A stretch of 15,053 bases of DNA from Candidatus Moraniibacteriota bacterium (GCA_003482885.1 DMXN01000011.1:8887-23939); one strand, 5' to 3'. Counted from the first letter of the stretch, positions 5,879 to 14,160 are shown. Notes: generated from the sequence alone by a model not told the origin. Program-made: numbers and translations.

Positions 5879-7450
5879 ATGTTTGATATTATAATCAAAA
5901 ACGCAAGCATTATTGATGGAACGGGAAGCCCGGCTTTTTTGGGCGATGTTGGAATTAAAGAAGATGAAATTAAAAAAATCGGCGAGTTGCGCGATGAAAG
6001 GGCGGCGGTAGAAATTGACGCCGAAGGGAAAATAGTTTGTCCGGGCTTTGTGGATGTTAATAACCACAGCGATACTTATTGGCGGATATTTTTAACCCCG
6101 CATTTGGAAAGTTTGATTTATCAAGGCATTACAACGATTGTGGGAGGAAATTGCGGAACTTCCTTAGCGCCGTTGGCGACTCCCGCGACTATTGACGCGA
6201 TCCAAAAATGGACGGATATAAAAAGCATTAATATTAATTGGCTGAAACTTAAAGAATTTTTTGCGGTTCTTGAAGAAAAAAAACTTTCTCCCAATTTCGC
6301 CACCTTGGTCGGGCATACCACTTTGCGGCGTGGAATTATCGGCGATGAAGCGCGCAGTTTTTTGCCAAAAGAAATCGAGGCGTTGCAAAAAAATTTGAAA
6401 AAGGCGATGAAGGAAGGAGCGCTGGGAATGTCGACGGGACTGATTTATTCTCACGCGCGGCTGGCGCCATATGACGAACTTTTAGCATTGGCTAAAATCG
6501 TTAAAAAATATAACGGAGTTTACGCGACGCATATCAGATCAGAGCAGAGTGATTTTTTGGAAGCGATTGAAGAAGCATTGAGGATTGCCGAAGAATCCGG
6601 CGTGAAATTGCACATTTCGCATTTGAAAGTGATTGGAAAAAAGAATTGGTCGAAAATGAATGAAGCGTTGGCGGTGATTGAAAAAGCCAAAGGAGAGGGA
6701 ATAGATGTAACATTTGATGTTTATCCCTATACCGCGACAGGATCGGTGCTTTATTCTTTTTTACCGGCTTGGGTTTCGGAGGGCGGGAAAAAAAATATGC
6801 TTCATCGATTAAAGGATCCGGTTGTTCGCGCGAAAGTGATTGCGGAAATGCGAAAATCGGAATTTGATTTTTCCAAAATTGAAATTGCGATTTCTCCGCT
6901 TAATAAAACCTTGGCGCGGAACAGCATTTCGGAGATTGCCAAAAGTCAAGAAAAATCAGTCGAAGAAGCGATTATTGATATTCTTATCGCTTCGGAAGGA
7001 ATGGTGATTACTTCGATGGAAGTTTTAAGCGAGGAAAATATAAGACAAGCGCTCGTGCATCCGTTGTCTTTTGTTGCAACAAATGGCGCCGGTTATGATA
7101 TTTTTCATGCCAAGACGGGGGAGCGGGTTCACCCGCGCAATTTCGGATCGTTCACAAAAATATTATCTAAATATGCGCGGGATGAAAAATTATTAAATTT
7201 GGAAACCGCGATTCGCAAGATGACCGGAGCGCCGGCGGAAAAATTCGGCTTAAAAAGAAGGGGAAAGATAAAAGAAAAATATTTTGCCGATATAATTATG
7301 TTTGATTATGATAAAATTGAAAGTTCGGCTACGATGGAAAATCCTTATCAATATTCCAAAGGAATTGAATTGGTTGCAATTAACGGAGAAATCGTTTTGG
7401 CTGACGGAAAATATAACGGAAACAGAAACGGTCGGGTGATTAAGAGATAA
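5879..7450 (+). CDS. D-aminoacylase / N-acyl-D-amino-acid deacylase-like amidohydrolase
   Basis: Amidohydrolase-superfamily protein. Relatives remove acyl groups from N-acyl-D-amino acids. The N-terminal strand region (DIIIKNASIIDGTG) leads into PGFVDVNNHSD at 55-65. GGNCGTSLAPL (89-99) has the family metal cysteine C92. Zinc histidines H218 (THIRSE) and H248 (HISHLK) are 30 residues apart, like H220 and H250 of the Alcaligenes enzyme. HPRNFGSF follows further on. Two positions differ from the canonical enzyme: the first His of the HxH pair is N61 (H63 kept), and the catalytic Asp in the S/T-D-G motif is N402 (ATNGAG). The 523-residue length is normal. It ends 9 bases before murD and is followed by murI, so a role in D-amino acid or peptidoglycan-fragment turnover is likely. 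Actual substrate and activity are uncertain. Confidence 0.82.
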   Translation: MFDIIIKNASIIDGTGSPAFLGDVGIKEDEIKKIGELRDERAAVEIDAEGKIVCPGFVDVNNHSDTYWRIFLTPHLESLIYQGITTIVGGNCGTSLAPLATPATIDAIQKWTDIKSININWLKLKEFFAVLEEKKLSPNFATLVGHTTLRRGIIGDEARSFLPKEIEALQKNLKKAMKEGALGMSTGLIYSHARLAPYDELLALAKIVKKYNGVYATHIRSEQSDFLEAIEEALRIAEESGVKLHISHLKVIGKKNWSKMNEALAVIEKAKGEGIDVTFDVYPYTATGSVLYSFLPAWVSEGGKKNMLHRLKDPVVRAKVIAEMRKSEFDFSKIEIAISPLNKTLARNSISEIAKSQEKSVEEAIIDILIASEGMVITSMEVLSEENIRQALVHPLSFVATNGAGYDIFHAKTGERVHPRNFGSFTKILSKYARDEKLLNLETAIRKMTGAPAEKFGLKRRGKIKEKYFADIIMFDYDKIESSATMENPYQYSKGIELVAINGEIVLADGKYNGNRNGRVIKR

Positions 7451-7459
7451 TAAAAAATA

Positions 7460-8854
7460 ATGAATATAATTGATTTGAAAGGAAAAAAAATTACTGTAAT
7501 GGGCTTGGGTTTGCATGGCGGAGGAGTGGGAACAGTTAAATTTTTATCCGAAGCGGGAGCTTGTATAATCGCTACAGATATAAAATCAAAAGAGGAATTG
7601 GCGCTATCGCTTGAAAAATTGAAAGGAATAAAAAACGCTTCGTTTGTTCTTGGACAACACCGTCCGGAAGATTTTATTAAAACCGACTTAGTGATTAAGA
7701 ATCCGGCGGTGTCTTGGAATAATAAATATATTAAATTGGCTTTGGATAAAAAGATTCCCGTGGAAATGGATTCCAGTTTGTTTTTTAAGTTATGCGAGAA
7801 TAAAATTATCGGTGTTACGGGAACCAAAGGAAAAACCACAACTGCCGGTTTGATTTACGCTATTTTAAAAACAGCCAAAAAGGATACAGTTGAAGCGGGC
7901 ATCAGCCAGACTTCGGTTTTGGATAAATTAAAAAATCTTAAAAAAGAAACGCTAGTAGTATTCGAACTCTCCAGCTGGCGATTAAGCGCGCTAGGAAAAG
8001 CAAAAATCAGTCCGCAAATTTCCGTAATTACCAATATCTATCCCGACCATTTGAATTATTATAAATCGATGGATGAATATATCGCGGACAAAGAAAATAT
8101 TTTTCTGCATCAGAAAAAAAACGACATTTGCGTGATTAACGCCGATAGCGAGCTTTTAGGAAAAAGCCGCTGGAAAATTCCATCGCAAATAGTGGAATTT
8201 TCCAGAGAAAAAATAATTTCTGATAGTGGCGCGTTCATTAAAGATGGCGGCATTTATTTTAAAAATAGCGAGAATGAAAATAAAATTTTGGATATTTCCG
8301 AGATTAAATTAAAAGGCGGGCATAATCAGGAAAATATTTTGGCGGCAGTAGCGGTTGCCGGTATGCTGGGAATAAATTCGGATATTATCAAAAAAGGCAT
8401 TTTAAGTTTTTCGGGGACTCCTCATCGCTTGGAATTAGTCAGGAAATCAGATGGCGTGGAATACTATAACGATAGCGCGGCGACCACTCCCGAAAGCGCT
8501 ATTTCAGGAATCAATTCTTTTTCCGCGCCGATTGTTTTGATTTGCGGAGGAGCGAATAAGAATTTGGATGTCTCGATATTAGCGAAAGAAATTTCTAAAA
8601 AAGTAAAAAGTGTTATTTTTCTCGCGGGAGAATCGACGGACAAAATAATCGAAGAATTGCGAAAAGAAATTGAAAATAAAAACGCGGAATTTAAAATTGT
8701 CAATTCAATGGAACAAGCGGTGGAGCTGGCAAGGCAGGAGGCGCGATCCGGAGATGCTGTTTTGCTTTCTCCCGGAGCGTCCAGTTTCGGACTGTTTGTC
8801 AATGAGTTTGATCGCGGCGATCAGTTTCGGGAAATTGTGAAAAATTTGAAATGA
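7460..8854 (+). CDS. murD: UDP-N-acetylmuramoyl-L-alanine--D-glutamate ligase
   Basis: Cytoplasmic Mur ligase adding D-glutamate to UDP-MurNAc-L-Ala using ATP. The N-terminal nucleotide-binding fold has VMGLGLHGGGVGTVKFL, more glycine-rich than usual. The ATP loop is VTGTKGKTTTAG (119-130). FELSSWRLS and TNIYPDHLNYY mark the central domain, and YIADKENIF holds the lysine expected to be carbamylated. The third domain starts at GTPHRLELVR and contains YYNDSAATTPESA and LICGGANKNLD, which point to MurD rather than MurC, MurE or MurF. Where Escherichia coli has NDSKATN, this protein has NDSAATT. Length 464 is normal. The TGA stop overlaps the start of murI in ATGA, so translation is likely coupled. 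No clear ribosome binding site is seen. Confidence 0.9.
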   Translation: MNIIDLKGKKITVMGLGLHGGGVGTVKFLSEAGACIIATDIKSKEELALSLEKLKGIKNASFVLGQHRPEDFIKTDLVIKNPAVSWNNKYIKLALDKKIPVEMDSSLFFKLCENKIIGVTGTKGKTTTAGLIYAILKTAKKDTVEAGISQTSVLDKLKNLKKETLVVFELSSWRLSALGKAKISPQISVITNIYPDHLNYYKSMDEYIADKENIFLHQKKNDICVINADSELLGKSRWKIPSQIVEFSREKIISDSGAFIKDGGIYFKNSENENKILDISEIKLKGGHNQENILAAVAVAGMLGINSDIIKKGILSFSGTPHRLELVRKSDGVEYYNDSAATTPESAISGINSFSAPIVLICGGANKNLDVSILAKEISKKVKSVIFLAGESTDKIIEELRKEIENKNAEFKIVNSMEQAVELARQEARSGDAVLLSPGASSFGLFVNEFDRGDQFREIVKNLK

Positions 8855-9687
8855 TTATGAAAAGCAGATTCGGAAATAAATTTATTGGCGTATTTGATTC
8901 CGGATTTGGCGGGTTGAATATTTTGCGCGGAATTATAAAGGAATTGCCGGAATATAATTATATCTATTTGGGTGACACCGCGAGAGCTCCGTATGGGAGC
9001 AGATCCGAAGAAATTATTTATGAATTCACGAAACAAGCGGTCGATTTTCTTTTTGAAAAAAATTGCGAAATAATAATTATTGCTTGCAACACAGCTTCTT
9101 GTGACGCGCTTAAAAAATTACAGCGTGAGTATCTGCCCAAAAAATATCCCCCCAAAAAGATTTTAGGAGTTTTAATTCCGGCTTCCGAAGAAGCGGTCAA
9201 AAAAACCAAAAACCAAAAAATAGGAATTATTGCCACTGAAAGTACGGTTTCTTCGGGAGCATTTTCTCGAGAATTATTAAAACTAAAACCGAAGGTGGAA
9301 ATTTTTCAAAAGGCTTGTCCGCTTTTGGTTTCGCTTGTAGAATCGGGCGAATATAATTCAAAAGCTTCCAAATGGATAATCGAAAATTATTTAGAATATT
9401 TTAAAAATAAAAAAATAGACACTTTAATTCTTGGCTGCACTCATTATGGAATTTTAGAAAATATAATAAGAAAAGCGATTGGGAAAAATGTAAAAATAAT
9501 TTCCGAAGCAAGGATTGTGCCGAAAAAAATAAAAAATTATCTTGAAAGGCACAAGGAGATAGAATTGAAATTAGGGAAAAATAAAATCAGAAAATTTTAT
9601 TCAACCGACCTAACTGACAAATTTAAAATTCTTGGCGGAAAGTTTTTCGGGAAACCTATAAAAGTGGAAAGAGCGAAATTGGGGTGA
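8851..9687 (+). CDS. murI: Glutamate racemase
   Basis: Converts L-glutamate to D-glutamate, the substrate of MurD encoded directly upstream. Family marks: GVFDSGFGGLNIL with D16, YLGDTARAPYGS (39-50), first catalytic cysteine C79 in ACNTAS, and second catalytic cysteine C196 in LGCTHYG. The 278-residue length is slightly above the typical 265-275. The first ATG (8851) overlaps the murD stop as ATGA; a second ATG 6 bases later (8857) would also serve and remove only two residues. The product is cytoplasmic. The gene ends in TGA, and the promoter of the following gene begins within the next 25 bases, with no hairpin terminator seen between. Confidence 0.94.
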   Translation: MIMKSRFGNKFIGVFDSGFGGLNILRGIIKELPEYNYIYLGDTARAPYGSRSEEIIYEFTKQAVDFLFEKNCEIIIIACNTASCDALKKLQREYLPKKYPPKKILGVLIPASEEAVKKTKNQKIGIIATESTVSSGAFSRELLKLKPKVEIFQKACPLLVSLVESGEYNSKASKWIIENYLEYFKNKKIDTLILGCTHYGILENIIRKAIGKNVKIISEARIVPKKIKNYLERHKEIELKLGKNKIRKFYSTDLTDKFKILGGKFFGKPIKVERAKLG

Positions 9688-9709
9688 ATTTGCTAAGACG
9701 CGCAAATGT

Positions 9710-9738
9710 TTGACTAAAATAAAGCAGTTAACTATAAT
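9710..9738 (+). promoter_or_regulatory. Strong sigma70-type promoter of the coiled-coil gene, leaderless
   Basis: TTGACT (9710-9715), a 17-base spacer, then TATAAT (9733-9738), ending 6 bases before the ATG at 9745. This is the closest match to consensus in the window. The expected start of transcription falls on the start codon itself. Confidence 0.75.
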
Positions 9739-9744
9739 TGTATT

Positions 9745-10221
9745 ATGAAGAAAAAAATGATTAGAAAAGAATCCGATAAGGGCGTGGTTACAAAAGATTA
9801 TCTTGATAAGAAAATTGATCAAGTTATGTTGGCTGTGGCAAAAGGCTTTGAAGCTAATGATAAAAGATTTGATAGGCTTGAAGGCAGAATGGACAGACTT
9901 GAAGGCAGAATGGACAGACTTGAAGTCAGAATGGATGGTATTGAGGAAAAAATTGTTAATCTTGATGGCAGAGTCGGCGGGCTTGAAAAGAAAGTTGAAT
10001 ATTTAAGTTCTGAATTTATTGGAATGAAACAAGAGCTTAAAGACTTGGGTGGTTATGCGTCTCGATCTGAAGATAGTATGAATAATTTAATGAATACATT
10101 AGACAGGCTTTTAAAAAAGCAGGATGATGCGCAGGATGAGTTCACGATTATAAAAGCTAGAATGGACAAGGTGGAAAAATTTATTTTCAAAAAATTTGGT
10201 TTTGAAATTTCGGCTGTTTGA
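9745..10221 (+). CDS. Heptad-repeat coiled-coil protein of unknown function
   Basis: I do not recognise a specific family. The 158-residue product is highly charged and begins with a short basic segment (MKKKMIRKESDKG). From about residue 35 it forms a long coiled coil. Residues 45-86 are heptads of the form RLEGRMD / RLEGRMD / RLEVRMD / GIEEKIV / NLDGRVG / GLEKKVE. A second helix region (EDSMNNLMNTLDRLLKKQDDAQDEF) and a final AxMDKVEKFIFKKFGFEI follow. There is no signal peptide, hydrophobic segment or cysteine, so it is probably cytoplasmic and oligomeric. It has its own consensus promoter and a hairpin terminator, so it is a single-gene unit. Such proteins are common as small cytoskeletal, tether or phage-tail-like coiled coils; none of these can be chosen here. 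An overlapping +2-frame reading (9803-10006) is only a by-product of the repeats. Confidence 0.8.
   Translation: MKKKMIRKESDKGVVTKDYLDKKIDQVMLAVAKGFEANDKRFDRLEGRMDRLEGRMDRLEVRMDGIEEKIVNLDGRVGGLEKKVEYLSSEFIGMKQELKDLGGYASRSEDSMNNLMNTLDRLLKKQDDAQDEFTIIKARMDKVEKFIFKKFGFEISAV
9877..10002 (+). repeat. 21-base tandem repeat encoding coiled-coil heptads
   Basis: Two identical 21-base units (9877-9897, 9898-9918), a third with a few changes (9919-9939), then three more diverged 21-base units up to 10002. Each encodes one heptad (RLEGRMD type). The near-identity at DNA level of the first copies suggests recent slippage duplication. Confidence 0.85.
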
Positions 10222-10250
10222 TTTTTGCGAAGCGAAATTTTAAAAACTGC

Positions 10251-10280
10251 GCAATTCCCGGTGAATTGCATTTTTTGTTT
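10251..10280 (+). terminator. Rho-independent terminator after coiled-coil gene
   Basis: Hairpin GCAATTC-CCGGT-GAATTGC (10251-10269), 7-base stem and 5-base loop, followed by A and a T-rich run. It stands 30 bases after the stop of the coiled-coil gene and before the tRNA promoter. The stem is AT-rich, so strength is moderate. Confidence 0.6.
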
Positions 10281-10294
10281 TTTGAAAATTTTAC

Positions 10295-10322
10295 TGGACA
10301 AAAGTATATTTTTTGTTATAAT
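10295..10322 (+). promoter_or_regulatory. Promoter of the tRNA-Ala / tRNA-Ile unit
   Basis: TGGACA (10295-10300), 16-base spacer, TATAAT (10317-10322). The predicted start lies about 13 bases before the mature 5' end of tRNA-Ala at 10342. Confidence 0.65.
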
Positions 10323-10341
10323 AGCATTTAGTTGTTTTTTT

Positions 10342-10414
10342 GGGCCCTTAGCTCATTTGGTAGAGCACCTGCTTTGCAAGCAGGGGGTGATCGGTTCGAG
10401 CCCGATAGGGTCCA
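10342..10414 (+). tRNA. tRNA-Ala (anticodon TGC)
   Basis: 73 bases fold as a cloverleaf. The acceptor GGGCCCT pairs with AGGGTCC (10407-10413, one G-T pair). The D arm contains AGCTC...GAGC, the anticodon stem is CCTGC/GCAGG around TTTGCAA, and the T loop has GGTTCGAGCC. The discriminator is A10414, followed by CGA, so CCA is added after transcription. The anticodon TGC reads all alanine codons by wobble. Confidence 0.97.
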
Positions 10415-10448
10415 CGAGTGAAATATTATTTTTTTTTGTCATTCTAAG

Positions 10449-10475
10449 CGCGCCCGCCGCGGCGGATAATGGCGA
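10449..10475. repeat. GC-rich palindrome between the two tRNAs
   Basis: A GC-rich island in an AT-rich spacer, with perfect 12-base palindrome CCGCCGCGGCGG (10454-10465). The 13 bases CCGCCGCGGCGGA are identical to the core of the element inside hypF. It may be a processing hairpin of the tRNA transcript, or simply another copy of the dispersed repeat. Confidence 0.6.
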
Positions 10476-10506
10476 GGTCGTTTAAAATAAAAAAAATAAT
10501 AATAAA

Positions 10507-10580
10507 GGGCGATTAGCTCAGTTGGTTAGAGCGCAACACTGATAATGTTGAGGTCCGAGGTTCGAGTCCCCGATCGCCCA
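10507..10580 (+). tRNA. tRNA-Ile (anticodon GAT)
   Basis: 74 bases fold as a cloverleaf. The acceptor GGGCGAT pairs perfectly with ATCGCCC (10573-10579). The anticodon stem CAACA/TGTTG encloses CTGATAA, anticodon GAT. The T arm has GGTTCGAGTCC. The discriminator is A10580 and CCA is not encoded. It lies 92 bases after tRNA-Ala and is probably on the same transcript. No clear hairpin terminator follows; the next 58 bases to the dnaE stop hold only T-rich runs. Confidence 0.97.
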
Positions 10581-10638
10581 CATATGTGTATACGGCAAAA
10601 AATATGAATATCTTTTTTCGATAGACCTGTTTTTTTCT

Positions 10639-13600
10639 CTAAATTATTTCCACTCCCGAAACTATCTTCTTAATCCGATTTTCAAAATCAGAATTTATTG
10701 TTATACAATACGGCGTTTCGAGTTTTGCTTCGTTTATTTTTAGATAAATTTTTGTTGGGCCTGGCGGGCAGTTTTTGAAATAATTGGAAAGTGCTTTCAA
10801 GGTTTCTTCTCCGGCGGTAGTGGGGAGGGTGATTAAAATTTTTGTTTTAATATTTGGGGAAATATTTTGTTGCGCGGAACTAGCAGATTGCGTTGCCGGT
10901 GTTATAAATTTTGCGTTGTCGCCATTTATTTTTTTGGTAGCCAAAATTCGCAGATGATTTTCCACTTCTTTTTGATTGATTATTTTCGCGCTGTCCACAA
11001 GTAATTTGAAAGTTCCGTCTTTGTCTGAGATTTTTCCCGAGGCGAGAATTATTTTATCTTCTTCCCAGAGCGAGCCGGTTTCTTCCAAAATTTTTGGGAA
11101 AACGATAAGTTCGATGCTGGAACTTACATCTTCCACGGTCGCGAAAAGCATTGTTTTCTGATTTTTAAGAAAAATCTTTTTGACTTTGGAAATCACCCCG
11201 CCCAAATTTACACTTTGACCGACTAAATTTTTATCAATATTGCGAATGGGAACGCCTGCGGATTCCAGATAAGATTGAAATTCGCTGGCGGGATGTCCGC
11301 TGATGTAGAGTCCTATCAGTTCTTTTTCCCAAGCCAGTTGCTGTTTCTTAGCGGCGGGAAAGGCGGGGAGCAATTGAATTTCCGGTTTCGCCAATTCTTC
11401 CGCACCAAAAAGACTGATTTGATTGGAATTTTTATTTTTCTGAAAATTTTTGCTGTGCGCGAGAATGTTTTCAATCGAAACGACGATTTGATTGCGTTCT
11501 CCCAAGTCTTCCAAGGCGCTGACTTTTGCCAGCGCTTCAATGGATTTTTTGTTCAAATCTTTTGATTCCACTCGTTCAATAAAATTTGCCAGCGAAGTGA
11601 ATTTTCCATTTCTTTTTCTTTCTTCCACGATAATATGCGCCACTGTATGCCCGACATTTTTAACGGCGTTGAGTCCAAAACGGATTTTTTCTATTTTCGT
11701 TGCAGGATCGACAATCACAGAAAATTCTTCAAAACTTTCATTGACATTGGGAGGTAAAACTTCAATGCCCATTTCGCGGCATTCAGCCACTTCAATCGCG
11801 ACACGATCAATGTCGTCTTGATCGGAAGTGAGCAATGCCGCCATAAATTCCGCCGGATAGTGAGCTTTAAGGTAAGCGGTTTGATAACCGATGAGCGCGT
11901 AGCAGGCGGCATGCGATCGATTAAAACCGTAGCCCGCGAATGGTTCGATGAAAGCGAAAACTTTTTCAGCGATATTTTTATTGATATTGTTTTTAACGCA
12001 ACTGTCAATAAATTTGATTTTTTGTTCGGCAATCAGCGAAAATATTTTTTTCCCCATGGCTTTTCGCAAAACATCCGCTTCGCCGAGCGTAAAACCGGCT
12101 AGCGCTTGAGCGATTTGCATTATTTGTTCTTGATAAACCGCCACGCCGTAAGTTTTTTCCAAGATTGGTTCAAGTTTCGGATGCAGATAAGTTATTTTTC
12201 GTTCTTTATGTTTTCGCGCGATAAAATCGGGAATCCAATCCATCGGTCCGGGACGGTAGAGCGCTACCATGGCGATGATATCTTCAAAGACGGAAGGCTG
12301 CAATAATTTTAAATATCTTTTCATTCCGGAACTTTCCAATTGAAATACACCGGTGGTTTGCGCTTTCTTTAAAAGTTCAAAAGTTTTTTCGTCCGCTTCC
12401 GGGATATCATCGATTTTCAAATTTAAGTTTTTAGTTTTTCTCAAGATACGCAAAGTGTTTTGCATAATGGTGAGATTTTTCAGTCCCAAAAAGTCCATTT
12501 TGAGCAGACCGATTTTTTCCACATAGCTAGACTTGGTGGAAGAAGAATATTGCGTGACAGAACCGGTTTTTTTTCCTTGAATTTTTTGGAGCGGTGTATA
12601 TTCCGTTACCGGTTCGCGCGTGATAACTACGCCGCAAGCGTGCATCGAAGCGTGGCGAACAACGCCCTCCAATCGTTTAGCACTGTCAATCAATTTTTTA
12701 GCGTCGCCCCCGTCGGCATAAAGATCTTTGAATTCTTTGGCGTTTATCAGAGCTTCTTCAATCGTGGAGAACATTGGAATAAATTTGGCTGTTTTGTCGC
12801 AAAACTCGTAGGGAAAATTCAGCGCGCGACCGGCATCGCGGATCGCGGCGCGGGCGGCCATTGTTCCGAAAGTGATAATTTGCGCGACATGATCATTGCC
12901 GTATTTTTCCCGCACATAATCCAAAACTTCGTCGCGTCGGTCGTCGGCAAAATCCATATCGATATCCGGCATTGAAATTCTTTCGGGATTTAAAAATCTT
13001 TCAAAAAGCAAATCGAATTTTATCGGATCAATATTGGTGATGCCGATAAGGTACGACACGAAACTGCCGGCGGCGCTGCCTCTGCCCGGTCCGACGACAA
13101 TCCCTTTATTTTTCGCCCAATTGATAAAATCTTGGACGATAAGAAAGTAAGAAGCGAAGCCGGTTTTTTCAATAACGGAAAGTTCGTATTCCATGCGGTC
13201 GCTGTGTATTTTTAAAACATCGTTTCCAAATCTTTTAACTAGTCCTTCTTCGGTTAATTTTCGCAAGTAAGTTTCGGTGGTTTCTCCTTCCGGCACATCG
13301 TAAAAAGGCAACTGCGTTTCTCCCAGCTTTATTTCTAAATTGCATTTATCGACAATTTCTTGCGTATTTTTCAGCGCTTCCGGAATGTCTTTGAAATGTT
13401 CGGCCATTTCTTCTTGGCTTTTTAAATAGAGCTTGAAATCCATCAAGTTCATTCGATTTTTATCTTCCACTTTGCGGTTGGTTTGGATGCAAAGAAGAAT
13501 ATCCTGAATCGGCGCGTCCTCTTCGCGCACATAATGGATGTCATTTGTGGCGACCAGCGGAATATTATGTTTTTTGGAAATTTCAATCAGCGCGTCGTTA

Positions 13601-14160
13601 GCGACTTGTTGCGGAGCGTAATCGGGATGGTATTGAATTTCCAAATAAAAATTTCCGTCGCCGAAAATATTTTGATATTCCAGCGCCAGTTTTTCCGCTT
13701 TCTCTATGTTTCCGGAAATGGCGGCGGAAGGAATTTCTCCGTCGGCGCACGCGGAAAGCCCAATCAGTCCATCGGAATGCGCGCGCAAAACTGTTTTATC
13801 GATGCGCGGTTTATAATAAAATCCTTCGAGGTGAGCGATAGTGATGAGGCGCATCAGATTTTTATAACCGGCTTCGTTTTTGGCCAAAAGAATTAAATGA
13901 AATCTTTTGCGGTCAACTGTGTCGGGATTTTTACTGCGCAGGTCAGTTGCCGTGAGATACATTTCGCAGCCGATAATCGGTTTTATTCCTCGAGCCTTGG
14001 CTTTAATATAGAATTCAATAGCGCCGTAAAGCGCGCCGTGATCGGTAATGGCCAGCGAGTCCATTCCCAATTCTTTGGCGCGATCAAGAATGTCATCGAC
14101 CTTGGCAAGACCGTCGAGCAAGCTGTAATGAGTGTGAACATGAAGGTGGGTGAATTTCAT
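10639..14160 (-). CDS. dnaE: DNA polymerase III alpha subunit
   Basis: Replicative polymerase. The N-terminal PHP domain keeps its metal ligands: HLHVHTHYSLLDG with H7 and H9, ITDHGALYG, GCEMYL, and NDIHYV. It may therefore be able to bind metals and proofread, unlike the degenerate PHP of Escherichia coli. Next come GPGRGSAAGSFVSYLIGIT and the catalytic PDIDMDF with D399 and D401; the third acidic residue is in KMDFLGLKNLTIM. FAGYGFNRSHAACYA is the usual fingers motif. An internal beta-clamp-binding pentapeptide QISLF lies at 914-918, in the same place as in Escherichia coli. An OB fold (GGVISKVKKIF onward, about 985-1060) and a C-terminal tail follow. At 1173 residues it is full length and ends in TAG. 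It is divergent from rnhB and convergent with the tRNAs. Confidence 0.97.
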   Translation of the reverse strand: MKFTHLHVHTHYSLLDGLAKVDDILDRAKELGMDSLAITDHGALYGAIEFYIKAKARGIKPIIGCEMYLTATDLRSKNPDTVDRKRFHLILLAKNEAGYKNLMRLITIAHLEGFYYKPRIDKTVLRAHSDGLIGLSACADGEIPSAAISGNIEKAEKLALEYQNIFGDGNFYLEIQYHPDYAPQQVANDALIEISKKHNIPLVATNDIHYVREEDAPIQDILLCIQTNRKVEDKNRMNLMDFKLYLKSQEEMAEHFKDIPEALKNTQEIVDKCNLEIKLGETQLPFYDVPEGETTETYLRKLTEEGLVKRFGNDVLKIHSDRMEYELSVIEKTGFASYFLIVQDFINWAKNKGIVVGPGRGSAAGSFVSYLIGITNIDPIKFDLLFERFLNPERISMPDIDMDFADDRRDEVLDYVREKYGNDHVAQIITFGTMAARAAIRDAGRALNFPYEFCDKTAKFIPMFSTIEEALINAKEFKDLYADGGDAKKLIDSAKRLEGVVRHASMHACGVVITREPVTEYTPLQKIQGKKTGSVTQYSSSTKSSYVEKIGLLKMDFLGLKNLTIMQNTLRILRKTKNLNLKIDDIPEADEKTFELLKKAQTTGVFQLESSGMKRYLKLLQPSVFEDIIAMVALYRPGPMDWIPDFIARKHKERKITYLHPKLEPILEKTYGVAVYQEQIMQIAQALAGFTLGEADVLRKAMGKKIFSLIAEQKIKFIDSCVKNNINKNIAEKVFAFIEPFAGYGFNRSHAACYALIGYQTAYLKAHYPAEFMAALLTSDQDDIDRVAIEVAECREMGIEVLPPNVNESFEEFSVIVDPATKIEKIRFGLNAVKNVGHTVAHIIVEERKRNGKFTSLANFIERVESKDLNKKSIEALAKVSALEDLGERNQIVVSIENILAHSKNFQKNKNSNQISLFGAEELAKPEIQLLPAFPAAKKQQLAWEKELIGLYISGHPASEFQSYLESAGVPIRNIDKNLVGQSVNLGGVISKVKKIFLKNQKTMLFATVEDVSSSIELIVFPKILEETGSLWEEDKIILASGKISDKDGTFKLLVDSAKIINQKEVENHLRILATKKINGDNAKFITPATQSASSAQQNISPNIKTKILITLPTTAGEETLKALSNYFKNCPPGPTKIYLKINEAKLETPYCITINSDFENRIKKIVSGVEII

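Noticed and set aside
7348..7839. A 163-residue minus-strand frame across the amidohydrolase-murD junction
   Set aside because: It crosses two well-supported genes on the other strand and shows no recognisable motif or start signal.
9877..10002. Direct repeats considered as a CRISPR array
   Set aside because: The units are contiguous with no spacers, encode heptads in one frame, and no cas gene is present.
8852..10221. Recoding of TGA as glycine (as in Gracilibacteria or Absconditabacteria)
   Set aside because: TGA ends murD, murI, the coiled-coil gene and rnhB at family-typical lengths, and none of the recognised genes contains an internal TGA.
10342..10580. tRNA-Ala and tRNA-Ile pair considered as part of a ribosomal RNA operon spacer
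   Set aside because: Protein-coding genes lie on both sides, there is no 16S or 23S sequence, and the pair has its own promoter.
12460..12975. A 171-residue open frame on the plus strand inside dnaE
   Set aside because: It is antisense to the strongly conserved catalytic region of DnaE, has no family resemblance and no promoter or ribosome binding site; a shadow of the real gene.
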